Shown: positions 1 through 7,433 of the stretch, one piece after another | Layout of the letters: each line of letters starts with the position of its first letter | Numbering within the stretch: position 1 is the first letter of the stretch | Origin: Actinomycetes bacterium | Lineage (GTDB): Bacteria > Actinomycetota > Coriobacteriia > Coriobacteriales > Eggerthellaceae | Assembly: GCA_023403475.1 (NCBI GenBank) | Contig: JAEYEL010000083.1 | Location: 1-45,357, forward strand | Direction: 5' to 3' | Length of the DNA: 45,357 nucleotides | The notes under the pieces: model-generated | Database searches by the model: none | Told to the model about the DNA's origin: nothing | The model's input: only the letters and a program-made list of their open reading frames with translations | Translations under genes and position numbers: made by a program

Positions 1-240
1 GCACTGCGAGCCGATACGGGCGGAAGCCACCGTTTCCACTGCGGAAAGATCAATATAGCGACGGGGATAATGCGTGACCAGATCGCGCACCGTGCGAACG
101 CCCAGTCCCGCAAGCGCCCGCTTTCGCGCGGGACTCACCAGCCGCACGCGAGAAACCGGTTCGTCGAGCGCCAACGTAGCCGTCATGCGATCCGAACAGG
201 CAAGTCTTGCCCCTCGACCGTTTTTTCCTTCGGAAGTCAT
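1..240 (-). CDS. recG: ATP-dependent DNA helicase RecG, N-terminal part
   Basis: Only the first 80 codons are in the window; the gene runs off the left edge. RecG is a monomeric branched-DNA helicase that remodels stalled replication forks and Holliday junctions. The visible reading (from the ATG at 186: MTATLALDEPVSRVRLV, then GLGVRTVRDLVTHYPRRYIDLS) matches the RecG wedge-domain start, where a 'GxGxxxxxxLxxLGIxTvxDLLxxxPRRYxD' pattern is typical. An in-frame ATG at 240 has an AGAGG about 13 bases upstream; the ATG at 186 has no ribosome site, so I use 240. It lies 66 bases downstream of the FakA-like gene, probably in the same transcript. The call rests on a short segment but the motif is characteristic. 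Confidence 0.8.
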   Translation of the reverse strand, partial: MTSEGKNGRGARLACSDRMTATLALDEPVSRVRLVSPARKRALAGLGVRTVRDLVTHYPRRYIDLSAVETVASARIGSQC

Positions 241-306
241 CCCGGTAATCGAACCTCTTATCGCAGGTTGGCGCCAGCAAGTCAGCGAGGGGTGCCCCTG
301 CGCCGT

Positions 307-1941
307 CTACTCGACCGACATGACGATGGGATACAAAGGCTGCTCGCCGCGATGGGAGTCCACTTCCAAGTCTTCGTAGGTTTCCTCTATGTGCGAGACG
401 AGCGCATCGAAAGCGGCATCGTCCATATCTTCTCCCGCAAGAATGGTGAGCGTGTCGCCGTCTTCGGCCTCCATAACGGAAAGCAGGTCCATGACCACGT
501 CTTCCACAGAAGAGCCGACAGCCTCTATGGAACCGTCGGCGATGCCTATGACGTCGCCTTCGCGGATGGGGTTTCCCGCCGCGTCTTTGGAATCTTTAAT
601 GGCGTGCGTGACCTCGCCGGTCTTCACCTCGGAAAACGCTTCGGTCATGCTTTCCGCGTTGTCCTCAAGGCTCGCCTGCGCGTCCGCGCCGAAAAGCGCC
701 GCGAAGGCCTGCGGCACGCTCTTGGTGGGAACGACCGCGCACGGAACCTTGGCCAGCGAGCAGGCGCTCTGCGCCGCCATGATGATGTTCGAGTTGTTCG
801 GCAGAATGATGACGGCATCGGCGTTCACGCGGTTCACAGCGTCGAGCAGGTCTTTCGTGGAGGGGTTCATGGTCTGCCCGCCTGAAACCACCTCGTCTAC
901 GCCCAAGCTTTCCAGAATCTTGGCGTTGCCTTCGCCCGCTGCCACGGCAACGAACCCGAGCGGCTTGCGCTCAGCCTCGTGCTCGGCTGCGAGCGCATCG
1001 TTTCGCGCGGCGCTTTGCAGCTGCATGTTGTGCACGTGCACTTCCGATATCTGCGCATCGTGCGTGAGGAACCAGCCGAGCACCTGGTCGGGGCGGTTCG
1101 AGTGCACATGGACCTTGAAGTTGGGATGCATGCCCACCAGAAGATCGCAATCGCCCATGGTGGGCAGAAACGCCTTCGCCGCATCCACATCGAGCGTATC
1201 GGAATGTACCAAAAATTCGGTGCAGTAGCGGTATTCCGACCCCTCCCAGTCATTGATCTGCTCTATTTCCACCTTGGGCGCGGTGCTGCGCGCGAACGCC
1301 AGCTCGTCACCCAGCTTGCCTTCCCGACCCGTAAGCGCGCTTGCGAACGCGTCGAAGAAAATGGAGAGGCCGAAACCGCCGGCATCCACCACGCCGTTCT
1401 CCTTCAGAACGGGAAGCAGGTCGGGCGTACGCTGAACCGAAGCATACGATTCGTCCACAATGGCCTCAAGCGTCTCCTCGGTGGAAAGCTTCCTCTTCCG
1501 TGCGCGCTTGGCGGCAGCTGCGCTATCGCGCAGCACTGTGAGGATGGTTCCCTCGACAGGCTTGCGCACCGCTTGAAACGCCACTTCGACCGCACGGGAG
1601 AACGCGGCGTCGATGCTTTCGGCATCAAGCGTTTCGCACCCTGCACTGCCCTCGCACAGTCCGCGCAAAATTTGCGAGGTGATAACACCGGAATTCCCAC
1701 GGGCACCCATGAGCGCGCCGGTCGTGATCGCCTTGCGAATTTCAGCGCCGTCAGTTCCGATGGGAAGCCGAGCCAAGTTCTCTACAACGGATCCCAGCGT
1801 GAGCGACATGTTCGTGCCTGTGTCGCCGTCGGGAACGGGAAACACGTTCAGGCGGTTGATTTCGTCTTTGCGCTCGCTCAAGGTTTTGCTCGCTGCGGCG
1901 AGCGCGTTGAGCAGATCGTTGGCGGTATAGGTTTTCGACAT
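307..1941 (-). CDS. fakA: FakA-like DAK2-domain fatty-acid kinase subunit
   Basis: About 544 aa. The N-terminal Dak2 domain has the nucleotide/Mg site NVFPVPDGDTGTNM and the following GALMGARGNSGVITSQI segment, both diagnostic of the family. The C-terminal part (VVAVAAGEGNAKILESLGVDEVVSGGQTMNPS onward) is the DegV-like partner-binding region of FakA. In characterised Firmicutes, FakA phosphorylates fatty acids presented by FakB. No FakB/DegV gene is seen in this window. The upstream in-frame TTG at 1965 is less likely than the ATG at 1941, which has AAGGAG 13 bases ahead. It sits between an Asp23 gene and recG, the usual Gram-positive order. Function is inferred from family and order. Confidence 0.88.
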   Translation of the reverse strand: MSKTYTANDLLNALAAASKTLSERKDEINRLNVFPVPDGDTGTNMSLTLGSVVENLARLPIGTDGAEIRKAITTGALMGARGNSGVITSQILRGLCEGSAGCETLDAESIDAAFSRAVEVAFQAVRKPVEGTILTVLRDSAAAAKRARKRKLSTEETLEAIVDESYASVQRTPDLLPVLKENGVVDAGGFGLSIFFDAFASALTGREGKLGDELAFARSTAPKVEIEQINDWEGSEYRYCTEFLVHSDTLDVDAAKAFLPTMGDCDLLVGMHPNFKVHVHSNRPDQVLGWFLTHDAQISEVHVHNMQLQSAARNDALAAEHEAERKPLGFVAVAAGEGNAKILESLGVDEVVSGGQTMNPSTKDLLDAVNRVNADAVIILPNNSNIIMAAQSACSLAKVPCAVVPTKSVPQAFAALFGADAQASLEDNAESMTEAFSEVKTGEVTHAIKDSKDAAGNPIREGDVIGIADGSIEAVGSSVEDVVMDLLSVMEAEDGDTLTILAGEDMDDAAFDALVSHIEETYEDLEVDSHRGEQPLYPIVMSVE

Positions 1942-1980
1942 GGCGGACTTCAGTCTCCTTAACAATTCAAGGCGCTTCTC

Positions 1981-2000
1981 TTTCGGCCCTTAAGCCGAAA
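1981..2000 (-). other. Small hairpin in the asp23-fakA spacer
   Basis: TTTCGGC and GCCGAAA form a perfect 7-bp stem with a 6-base loop between asp23 and fakA. No U-tract follows on the minus strand, so it is more likely an RNA-processing or stability element than a terminator. Confidence 0.35.
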
Positions 2001-2031
2001 GCAATCTGCGCCTTTTTTACGAGCTACAGCG

Positions 2032-2055
2032 TTACTTGCTTACTTGCTTACTTGC
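2032..2055. repeat. 8-bp triple tandem repeat at the end of the asp23 gene
   Basis: Three perfect copies of TTACTTGC (GCAAGTAA on the coding strand) run end to end. The first copy on the coding strand supplies the last codon and TAA stop, so copy-number changes would alter only the untranslated spacer. Confidence 0.9.
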
Positions 2056-2395
2056 GCACCTTGATGCCCTGGACGTGAACATCGACTCCGCTTAAGGGAA
2101 CCTTGGCGTATTCGGTCAGGGCAAAAGAGACCTGATCGACCAAGTTCTGGGAAACCGTGTTGATATTGGTTCCGTATTCCATGACCACGTAGAGATCGAC
2201 ATGGACGCCGGCGTCGGTCGTGGTGACTACCACGCCGCGGCGCAGCCGCGGCGCAGGCAGTATCTTGGCTATGCCGTCGGCGGCGGAAGGAGCCGTCATG
2301 CCCACCACGCCGTAGCATTCCATCGCGGCTTTTCCCACCATATCGGCCAAAACGTCGTTGGCAACATGCAAATTGCCGGGTATCGTCGTGCTCAT
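2048..2395 (-). CDS. Asp23/Gls24 family envelope stress protein
   Basis: 115 aa. The features PGNLHVANDVLADMVGKAAMECYGVVGM, a central GVVVTTTDAGVHVDLYVVMEYG strand region and the end DVHVQGIKV match small Asp23/Gls24 (DUF322) proteins that sit beside fakA in many Gram-positives. The family is linked to cell-envelope homeostasis; the exact role here is unknown. The ATG at 2395 has AAAGGA five bases upstream. It is first in the asp23-fakA-recG run and divergent from rpmB. Its stop codon lies inside a perfect 8-bp triple repeat (2032-2055). Confidence 0.85.
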   Translation of the reverse strand: MSTTIPGNLHVANDVLADMVGKAAMECYGVVGMTAPSAADGIAKILPAPRLRRGVVVTTTDAGVHVDLYVVMEYGTNINTVSQNLVDQVSFALTEYAKVPLSGVDVHVQGIKVRK

Positions 2396-2641
2396 TGCGT
2401 TCCTTTCACGATGCGCATGCGAACAAGACGGCGCATCCTTCTCCTATAAGCACAGCCTAGATTCCGCTGCGCGAACGTCGCATGATACCGGTGCCTTCGC
2501 CCGCAGACGGCAGCCCACCCGGACGCGCAGAGACGCGAGTGCGCGGGCGGGAAGCGCACCTTGCCTTGGCAGTATAGCGCATGCGCGCCAAGGTACGCGA
2601 TGCGCCCATGGGAAGGCAACGCGATATTACACGAAAAATTC

Positions 2642-2671
2642 TTGTGAACATGTAAATCCTTATGGTATAGT
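2642..2671 (+). promoter_or_regulatory. Predicted sigma-70 promoter of rpmB
   Basis: TTGTGA (2642-2647), an 18-base spacer and TATAGT (2666-2671), with a TG two bases before the -10 (extended -10). The expected transcript starts near 2678, leaving a leader of about 65 bases that contains the 14-bp tandem repeat. Confidence 0.65.
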
Positions 2672-2691
2672 GGTAAGGCTTTGTCAACAAG

Positions 2692-2717
2692 CGGTTTTAA
2701 CCGAACGGTTTTAACCG
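2692..2717 (+). repeat. Tandem CGGTTTTAACCG repeat in the rpmB leader
   Basis: CGGTTTTAACCG occurs at 2692-2703 and 2706-2717, a 14-base period just downstream of the predicted start of transcription. Each copy is nearly self-complementary at its ends (CGGTT/AACCG). It could be a repressor site or an RNA element; nothing identifies the binding factor. Confidence 0.6.
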
Positions 2718-2741
2718 GAACGTACATGGAGTTGATTCAAG

Positions 2742-2933
2742 ATGTCGAAGGTTTGCGAAATTTGCGGAAAGCACCCTGTTGCCGGCCGCAGCATCAGCCA
2801 CTCGCACCGCGTGACGAACCGCATGTTCCGTCCCAACGTGCAGAAGATCACCATCAAGGAAGCCAACGGCCACGTCCGTCGCGCCAACGTATGCACTCGT
2901 TGCATGAAAGCCGGAAAGGTGGAGCGCGCCTAA
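2742..2933 (+). CDS. rpmB: 50S ribosomal protein L28
   Basis: 63 aa, normal length. It starts MSKVCEICGKHPVAGRSISH and carries the HRVTNRMFRPNVQKI segment and the C-terminal VCTRCMKAGKVERA. The two Cys pairs (CEIC near residue 5 and CTRC near 52) form the zinc site of the Zn-binding L28 type. GGAG lies ten bases before the ATG. It is monocistronic, with its own promoter upstream and a strong terminator 34 bases downstream. Organisms with Zn-type L28 sometimes encode a zinc-free paralogue; none is in this window. Confidence 0.97.
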   Translation: MSKVCEICGKHPVAGRSISHSHRVTNRMFRPNVQKITIKEANGHVRRANVCTRCMKAGKVERA

Positions 2934-2966
2934 TCGCTTTCACCGTCGGTTCAGCTCGACCGTATG

Positions 2967-2991
2967 AAAAGCCCGCGATGCGGGCTTTTTT
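2967..2991 (+). terminator. Rho-independent terminator of rpmB
   Basis: AAAAGCCCGC, loop GAT, GCGGGCTTTTTT: a GC stem extended by A-U pairs and followed by a T run. The A run on the left would also let it act for transcripts arriving from the convergent response-regulator gene. Confidence 0.92.
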
Positions 2992-3145
2992 GCGTTACCC
3001 GACCAACATCGGCAGATCGACGACAACTGCTGCCGTGTTTTGCAAGCTCTTCTCAACCGGCGCACTTGGCCTATGCCGTCCGGCAAACGCACTTGACCTA
3101 TGCCCGTCCGGCAAAGCAGGATTTCCGTCACTCCACGCCGAAGAC

Positions 3146-3838
3146 CTAATCGCCAAAGCGATAGCCCACGCGCCCTACCGTTCTCAGAAAAGCAGGATGA
3201 GAAGGATCGTCTTCTATCTTTTCTCGAATATGGCGAATATAGACGGCTACGCTCACGGAACCGGAAAGGTATTCCTCGCCCCAAACATCACGCACGATAT
3301 CGGTTCGCGTGAAAACCTCGCCATGGTGTTCCGCCAAAAGCATAAGGATGCTGAATTCCTTGGGAGACAAATCAACTTTTTCGCCGTTTTTCAAGATCTC
3401 GTACCTCTTTTTATCGAACGAGAACGCGCCGATTGAAAACGCGTCCTCGGTTGTGCGATTTTGACACGTTTGAGAACAACCGCACCTGCGCAGAAGAGCT
3501 TCAACGTGCAGCATCAGCTCTTCGCCGTTGAAGGGTTTCGTCATGTAATCGTCGGCGCCAATGCCATAGCCCACTTTCTTATCGACGATATCCCCCTTTG
3601 CCGAAAGAAAAAGGACAGGAACGGAAGCGCCCGATTCCCGGATGGCGCTGCACACTTCGTACCCCGTCATTTTCGGCATCGCCACATCGAGGATCACGAA
3701 ATCGGGCTGCTCTCGAAAAAAGACCTCGAGGGCATGGCGTCCGTCTTCAGCCGAGCAGAACCGATACCCCGCCTCTTCCGAGACGATTCGCACCAAATCG
3801 ACGATGGCGCAGTCATCATCCGCCAGCAAGATCTTCAT
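3146..3838 (-). CDS. OmpR-family response regulator
   Basis: 230 aa. The receiver domain is at residues 1-115 (MKILLADDDCAIVDL; acidic pair D8/D9, phospho-acceptor D51 in FVILDVAMPKMTGYE, conserved Lys in DDYMTKPF). The C-terminal winged helix ends HIREKIEDDPSHPAFLRTVGRVGYRFGD. The linker has a short Cys-rich stretch (RCGCSQTCQ), unusual for the family. GGGAAGGGG just upstream fixes the start at 3838; the longer in-frame extension is not supported. It follows the heme-type histidine kinase by 117 bases, so it is its likely partner. The NrfA-like gene is the obvious candidate target (inference). Confidence 0.93.
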   Translation of the reverse strand: MKILLADDDCAIVDLVRIVSEEAGYRFCSAEDGRHALEVFFREQPDFVILDVAMPKMTGYEVCSAIRESGASVPVLFLSAKGDIVDKKVGYGIGADDYMTKPFNGEELMLHVEALLRRCGCSQTCQNRTTEDAFSIGAFSFDKKRYEILKNGEKVDLSPKEFSILMLLAEHHGEVFTRTDIVRDVWGEEYLSGSVSVAVYIRHIREKIEDDPSHPAFLRTVGRVGYRFGD

Positions 3839-3955
3839 ATATCCCCTTCCCAACATCGAGCCACATTGGCCGTGCGTACCACTTCGCCGCCGGCGACGGA
3901 GATGCGCACCGAACCCGCAGCATCGAACAGCACCGAACAACACCGACCCCGCGCA

Positions 3956-5605
3956 TCAAGCCTCGCGCAAAGGGAGCTTCACGGAAAAGCTGCTTCCCCT
4001 GCCCAGCTCGCTCTTAACGGCCACGGTTCCGCCCAGCATGCCCGCCAATTCCCTCACCAGGGAAAGCCCGACACCGCTTCCTCCCCGCCTCCTCAACGAT
4101 GAGGAGCAGGATTGGACATGCCGTTCGAAAACGCAATCAAGTGCCTCGAAGGCAATGCCGATCCCCGTGTCGCGCACCTCTATCTCCACACTTCGCCCGT
4201 CAGATGAAACCGCAGCCCCAATGAACACGGAACCGCCTTCGTCAGTATACTTCAAAGCATTGCTCACAAGGTTTGCGAGGATCTTTCCAAGAGCATTGCG
4301 GTCGCTTCTGATCACGGGAACATCCGGGGCAATGTAGGAAGTCAGCCCTATCGACTTCTTCTCGGCCAAAGGGGCAGCCACGCTAACAGCATCTCCGATC
4401 ACATCGACAAGATCGACCTCTTCTTCAACCAAATCGAAGAAGCCCATTTCGACCCTTGCGGCATCGACGTTGTTCTCTATCATTTCGAGAAGAGATTGGC
4501 AATTGATGCGAATTTCCCGTACCAGCCGCTCATTGTCGGTCGCATCCTGCATGCCTTTCCTCTCCCAAATCTCCGCGATGGCCAAAATAGCCGAAATAGG
4601 GGTCTTGAGCTCGTGATTCATAATCGCCGCAAAGTTGGTTTTGAACGCGCTTTCCTCTTTGAGCTTCTCGTTCGCGCAGGCAAGTTCGGCGGTTCTGTCT
4701 CTCACCTGGTCTTCAAGCCCCTGCTGAAGCGTCGAAAGCCTATGCTCCATATCGCAAAATTCGCTCACGAGACTTTCGACCTCGCTCGAGCGAACAAGGC
4801 TTTCGGGCAGTTTGGGAGCCATGCCGTCGCCAACGCGGGACGCTGCAGCCTCCAAAAAGCGCAGCGGTCGAACGACCCAACGCCTCAAGGCTATCGTCAT
4901 GGTCGCTATGACAAACAACATGATCGCAGCAAAGAAACCGATGCTCGCCATGAAGGCCTCGCCTAAATCTCCCGCATATGCGTCAAGGGGGATGGCAATG
5001 CTAATGGCACCGCCGACATCCCCCGTCCTATAGCCCTCTTTGAGAAACCCCGTCACGTCTTTTTCCCCAGCCGGCTCCCCGTGACACTCGAGGCAGTTTC
5101 CCTCTATTCTGAGGGGAACGACGTAGCGTAGAGCGCTTTGGCCCTCGTATTCGTTCACAGAATAGAATTCGTCAGCAGCCCCGTTGTAAAAAGCGGAAAG
5201 GGCCTTGTTTTCATATGAGTCGGGAACGTCGTTTGCCGAACGCGGAGAATCACGCACAAAGCGAATGTTGTAGTCGGTTTGCCGCATGAATCGCTGGGCG
5301 ATGTTTTTACCCGCTATGGTGCAATAGACGCCTTTGAAATTGTACTTGCCGTTGGCATCGTAGTTAATGCGCACCTGATTCTCGTTCACGTAATCCCAAA
5401 TAGCATTCATCTCGCTTTTCAAAACGCGCGCTTCGGCAAGGGCTATTCTTTCCATCTCCTCGCGCTGAACATGTTGGCTCCACGCAACATAGATGCCGAA
5501 GGATACGGCCATAACAACCGCCAGCAACAAGGAGAATCTGAAAAAGAGGCTTGGCCCGTGCGCGGGTTTCTGAAAAGCTGCATCTTCCTTTTTGCCAAAA
5601 CGCAT
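3956..5605 (-). CDS. Membrane histidine kinase with CxxCH heme-type (DUF3365/Tll0287-like) sensor domain
   Basis: 549 aa. TM1 is near 21-41 and TM2 near 219-240. Between them lies an extracytoplasmic domain of about 175 aa with a c-type heme motif, CLECH at 171-175, in the context NCLECHGEPAG typical of DUF3365 sensors. Then come HAMP (about 241-290), a coiled coil, HisKA with phospho-acceptor His331 (MNHELKTPIS) and HATPase_c (N-box NLVSNALKYTD near 445-454, DTGIGI at 479, GSGVGLSLVREL at 509). GGAGGG five bases upstream selects the ATG at 5605. It is transcribed ahead of the OmpR regulator and just downstream of the NrfA-like cytochrome gene. Predicted role: sense redox state or a heme ligand outside the membrane and set respiratory gene expression (inference). 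Confidence 0.92.
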   Translation of the reverse strand: MRFGKKEDAAFQKPAHGPSLFFRFSLLLAVVMAVSFGIYVAWSQHVQREEMERIALAEARVLKSEMNAIWDYVNENQVRINYDANGKYNFKGVYCTIAGKNIAQRFMRQTDYNIRFVRDSPRSANDVPDSYENKALSAFYNGAADEFYSVNEYEGQSALRYVVPLRIEGNCLECHGEPAGEKDVTGFLKEGYRTGDVGGAISIAIPLDAYAGDLGEAFMASIGFFAAIMLFVIATMTIALRRWVVRPLRFLEAAASRVGDGMAPKLPESLVRSSEVESLVSEFCDMEHRLSTLQQGLEDQVRDRTAELACANEKLKEESAFKTNFAAIMNHELKTPISAILAIAEIWERKGMQDATDNERLVREIRINCQSLLEMIENNVDAARVEMGFFDLVEEEVDLVDVIGDAVSVAAPLAEKKSIGLTSYIAPDVPVIRSDRNALGKILANLVSNALKYTDEGGSVFIGAAVSSDGRSVEIEVRDTGIGIAFEALDCVFERHVQSCSSSLRRRGGSGVGLSLVRELAGMLGGTVAVKSELGRGSSFSVKLPLREA

Positions 5606-5934
5606 CAAAGCCCTCCAAAAGACAGCTGGGCAAACCGCCCATCGGCATCGCCTCTTGCGCAGTATACCCGATCTCGTCGAGCCGAGACAATTTCCCCGCG
5701 CTGGTTATTCTCATGTGAGAATTTATATCGCTCGGACGAAAGCATCCGATTCCTCTTCGAGCAGCCTTCAGGCGTCATTGTCTCCAGAAGAAAGGCTCGC
5801 ATTAGGCGATACAGTGACAGCAACGAATACCGACCGCTTACGGCAACGGAGCCGAAACCCCGCAAAAGGCTCCGACTCCGTTGCAACGCGTAGTTGAAGA
5901 GAGACCGACCAAGCTCGACGAAAACGTTATAGGC
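5606..5934. other. Intergenic region between the NrfA-like gene and the kinase
   Basis: No convincing gene. It holds the kinase promoter and an inverted repeat (CAACGGAG 5844-5851 with CTCCGTTG 5876-5883; alternatively CGGAGCC 5847-5853 with GGCTCCG 5868-5874) that can fold two ways just after the NrfA-like gene. This may be its 3' end structure or an attenuator. Confidence 0.5.
5661..5690 (-). promoter_or_regulatory. Predicted promoter of the sensor kinase operon
   Basis: On the minus strand: TTGTCT (5685-5690), an 18-base spacer and TATACT (5661-5666). Transcription would start near 5653, about 50 bases ahead of the kinase start. Confidence 0.55.
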
Positions 5935-7179
5935 TTAGCTTAGAAGATCAATGGCTTCGTCGACAAGGGCAGACGCCCTGTTAATGTATTGGCTCATCGC
6001 GTCGGACGTGTACATGGCCACCTTGATACCTGCGGTCGCGCATCCCCCTTGCTGCCACAGGTAATACACGTCCGCAGTCGTATAGGCCCACCGCGCCTTA
6101 TCCAGTACATCCTCATCGACGCTACCTTGGGCGACTGCATCGGCAATAAGGCTGTGGAGCGTTTCCATTTTGGACAGCAATTCCCCTTCAGGCTGGATAA
6201 ACGCTTCCTGCTTTTCCCGAACCCACTTAACCATTGCCTGGGTGCTTTCAATTCCTTGCCCCTTATGGCAAGTCAGGCAATACTCCAAGGACGTCTCCGA
6301 CGCCAGCGGCGAAAGCGAAGCGGCATGGCGTGTATACGTTTCGCCTTTAATATTCTGCTCTTCCGTCATATGGCAGTCAACGCATGTAACGCCGAGGCTT
6401 TGATGAGTGCTGTTCTGGAACATCTCTATGTCGGGATTATACGCGCCCATCTTCACGATCTTCGTTTCCTCGTCAAGATAGCAGATGGCGTCCTCGACTA
6501 TCACTCCCTTAGAGTAATCCGCGTTTTCAAGAAGCGACTGCATCCACGTGTCGGCATCCCAACCATTCTTGTAGGGGCCAAAATCATAAATCGACTTGCC
6601 GTTTTGCCCAGCGAGATAGCGATAAGGCTCCAGGGCATTGTGGCATTGCCCGCACACGGCATTGTCGACTTCGACGTTTTCGGAAAGGCCGGCGCTCAGC
6701 GCTTTCCAAAAAACGATTCTAGGTCCAACCGATGCGGCAGGGTCGGTCGCATCGGAGTGGCAAGTATTGCAATTCCAAGTTTCCACAACATCCTCAACAC
6801 CGCCCTCGGCTTTAAAGTACGGCATATCGAAGGACGCATCGCCATACTCTTCGTAGATAGCGGTCATGTCCGCCGACTTGCAATACATGCACGATGCAAT
6901 TGCTGGGCGCGCAGGTCCATGTCGCAGCGCCATCTTGTTCACCAAGTTGGAATGAGCGTGTACCTTGCCATCCATCTTCACCAAATCGTAGTCGCTATAG
7001 AACGAGTCGTACTCTAACGGGTACAGCTTGCCCCAGTCTGCCAGCGTCAGCCTTTCCCCTACAGCATCGCTTTTCGGCTCCTCGCTCTTCGATGCGTTTG
7101 GCCTCGTCGGCGCGCAACCAGCCGCCAGTACCGCGCATAAGCAGAACGTTCCCAACGCAATTCCTATTTTCTTTTTCAC
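5935..7179 (-). CDS. NrfA-like pentaheme c-type cytochrome lipoprotein
   Basis: 414 aa. Signal peptide with lipobox LAAGC (Cys22), so probably membrane-anchored outside the cell. There are five heme motifs: CMYCK 97-101, then CNTCH 137, CGQCH 176, CVDCH 266 and CLTCH 301. A lysine-ligated first heme plus four CxxCH is the signature of ammonia-forming nitrite reductase NrfA, and the catalytic-His context NSTHQSLGVTCVDCHM (His259) is kept. However, the VEYYF segment that normally follows heme 3 (active-site Tyr and calcium ligands) is NALEPY here, and the KxQ calcium loop before the catalytic His is missing. It may be a divergent nitrite reductase or a related multiheme reductase. The start is GTG at 7179 with AGGAG and AGAGG upstream. 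No NrfH gene is nearby. Confidence 0.88.
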   Translation of the reverse strand: MKKKIGIALGTFCLCAVLAAGCAPTRPNASKSEEPKSDAVGERLTLADWGKLYPLEYDSFYSDYDLVKMDGKVHAHSNLVNKMALRHGPARPAIASCMYCKSADMTAIYEEYGDASFDMPYFKAEGGVEDVVETWNCNTCHSDATDPAASVGPRIVFWKALSAGLSENVEVDNAVCGQCHNALEPYRYLAGQNGKSIYDFGPYKNGWDADTWMQSLLENADYSKGVIVEDAICYLDEETKIVKMGAYNPDIEMFQNSTHQSLGVTCVDCHMTEEQNIKGETYTRHAASLSPLASETSLEYCLTCHKGQGIESTQAMVKWVREKQEAFIQPEGELLSKMETLHSLIADAVAQGSVDEDVLDKARWAYTTADVYYLWQQGGCATAGIKVAMYTSDAMSQYINRASALVDEAIDLLS

Positions 7180-7433
7180 GGTTTCCTCTCCTTTCCTCTA
7201 CCATCTTCGCCAATTTGTCGAAATCCTCTCCACGGCGCAGGGCGCGCCCCAGGGTGCTCCCTAGGCAGCCCGTGAAATGCGCTAATTGAAGTATAAGCCG
7301 CACGCGTTCCAGCCCTTCTTGCCGTTCGGCTTCTTTTGGATTGTTTTTCGATTGCGATCTATGGAGAGAAAAGGCGGCCACCGTCTATCGACATGCGACG
7401 CATTCCGCGTTCTGCACCCCCTGAGGGATGCCG
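7180..7433. other. Intergenic region upstream of the NrfA-like gene
   Basis: 254 bases without a convincing gene. A minus-strand TATACT lies at 7290-7295, but no good -35 is at the right distance. A GGGCGCGCCC palindrome is near 7245-7254. This region should contain the control sites for the NrfA-like gene. Confidence 0.4.

Larger units (their letters stand above)
2396..2741. other. Divergent intergenic region asp23/rpmB
   Basis: No gene is seen in these 346 bases. The right half carries the rpmB promoter and a tandem repeat listed separately. The left half must hold the asp23 promoter, but I see no convincing -35/-10 pair there. Confidence 0.6.

Noticed and set aside
979..1962. Long plus-strand open frame opposite the FakA-like gene
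   Set aside because: Antisense frame in GC-rich DNA; the minus-strand protein is clearly the conserved one.
5605..5886. 93-aa minus-strand frame between the cytochrome and kinase genes
   Set aside because: It runs through the predicted kinase promoter and has no family resemblance.
6995..7381. 128-aa minus-strand frame overlapping the NrfA-like gene start
   Set aside because: It overlaps a well-supported coding region by 185 bases, has no good ribosome site and matches no family I recognise.
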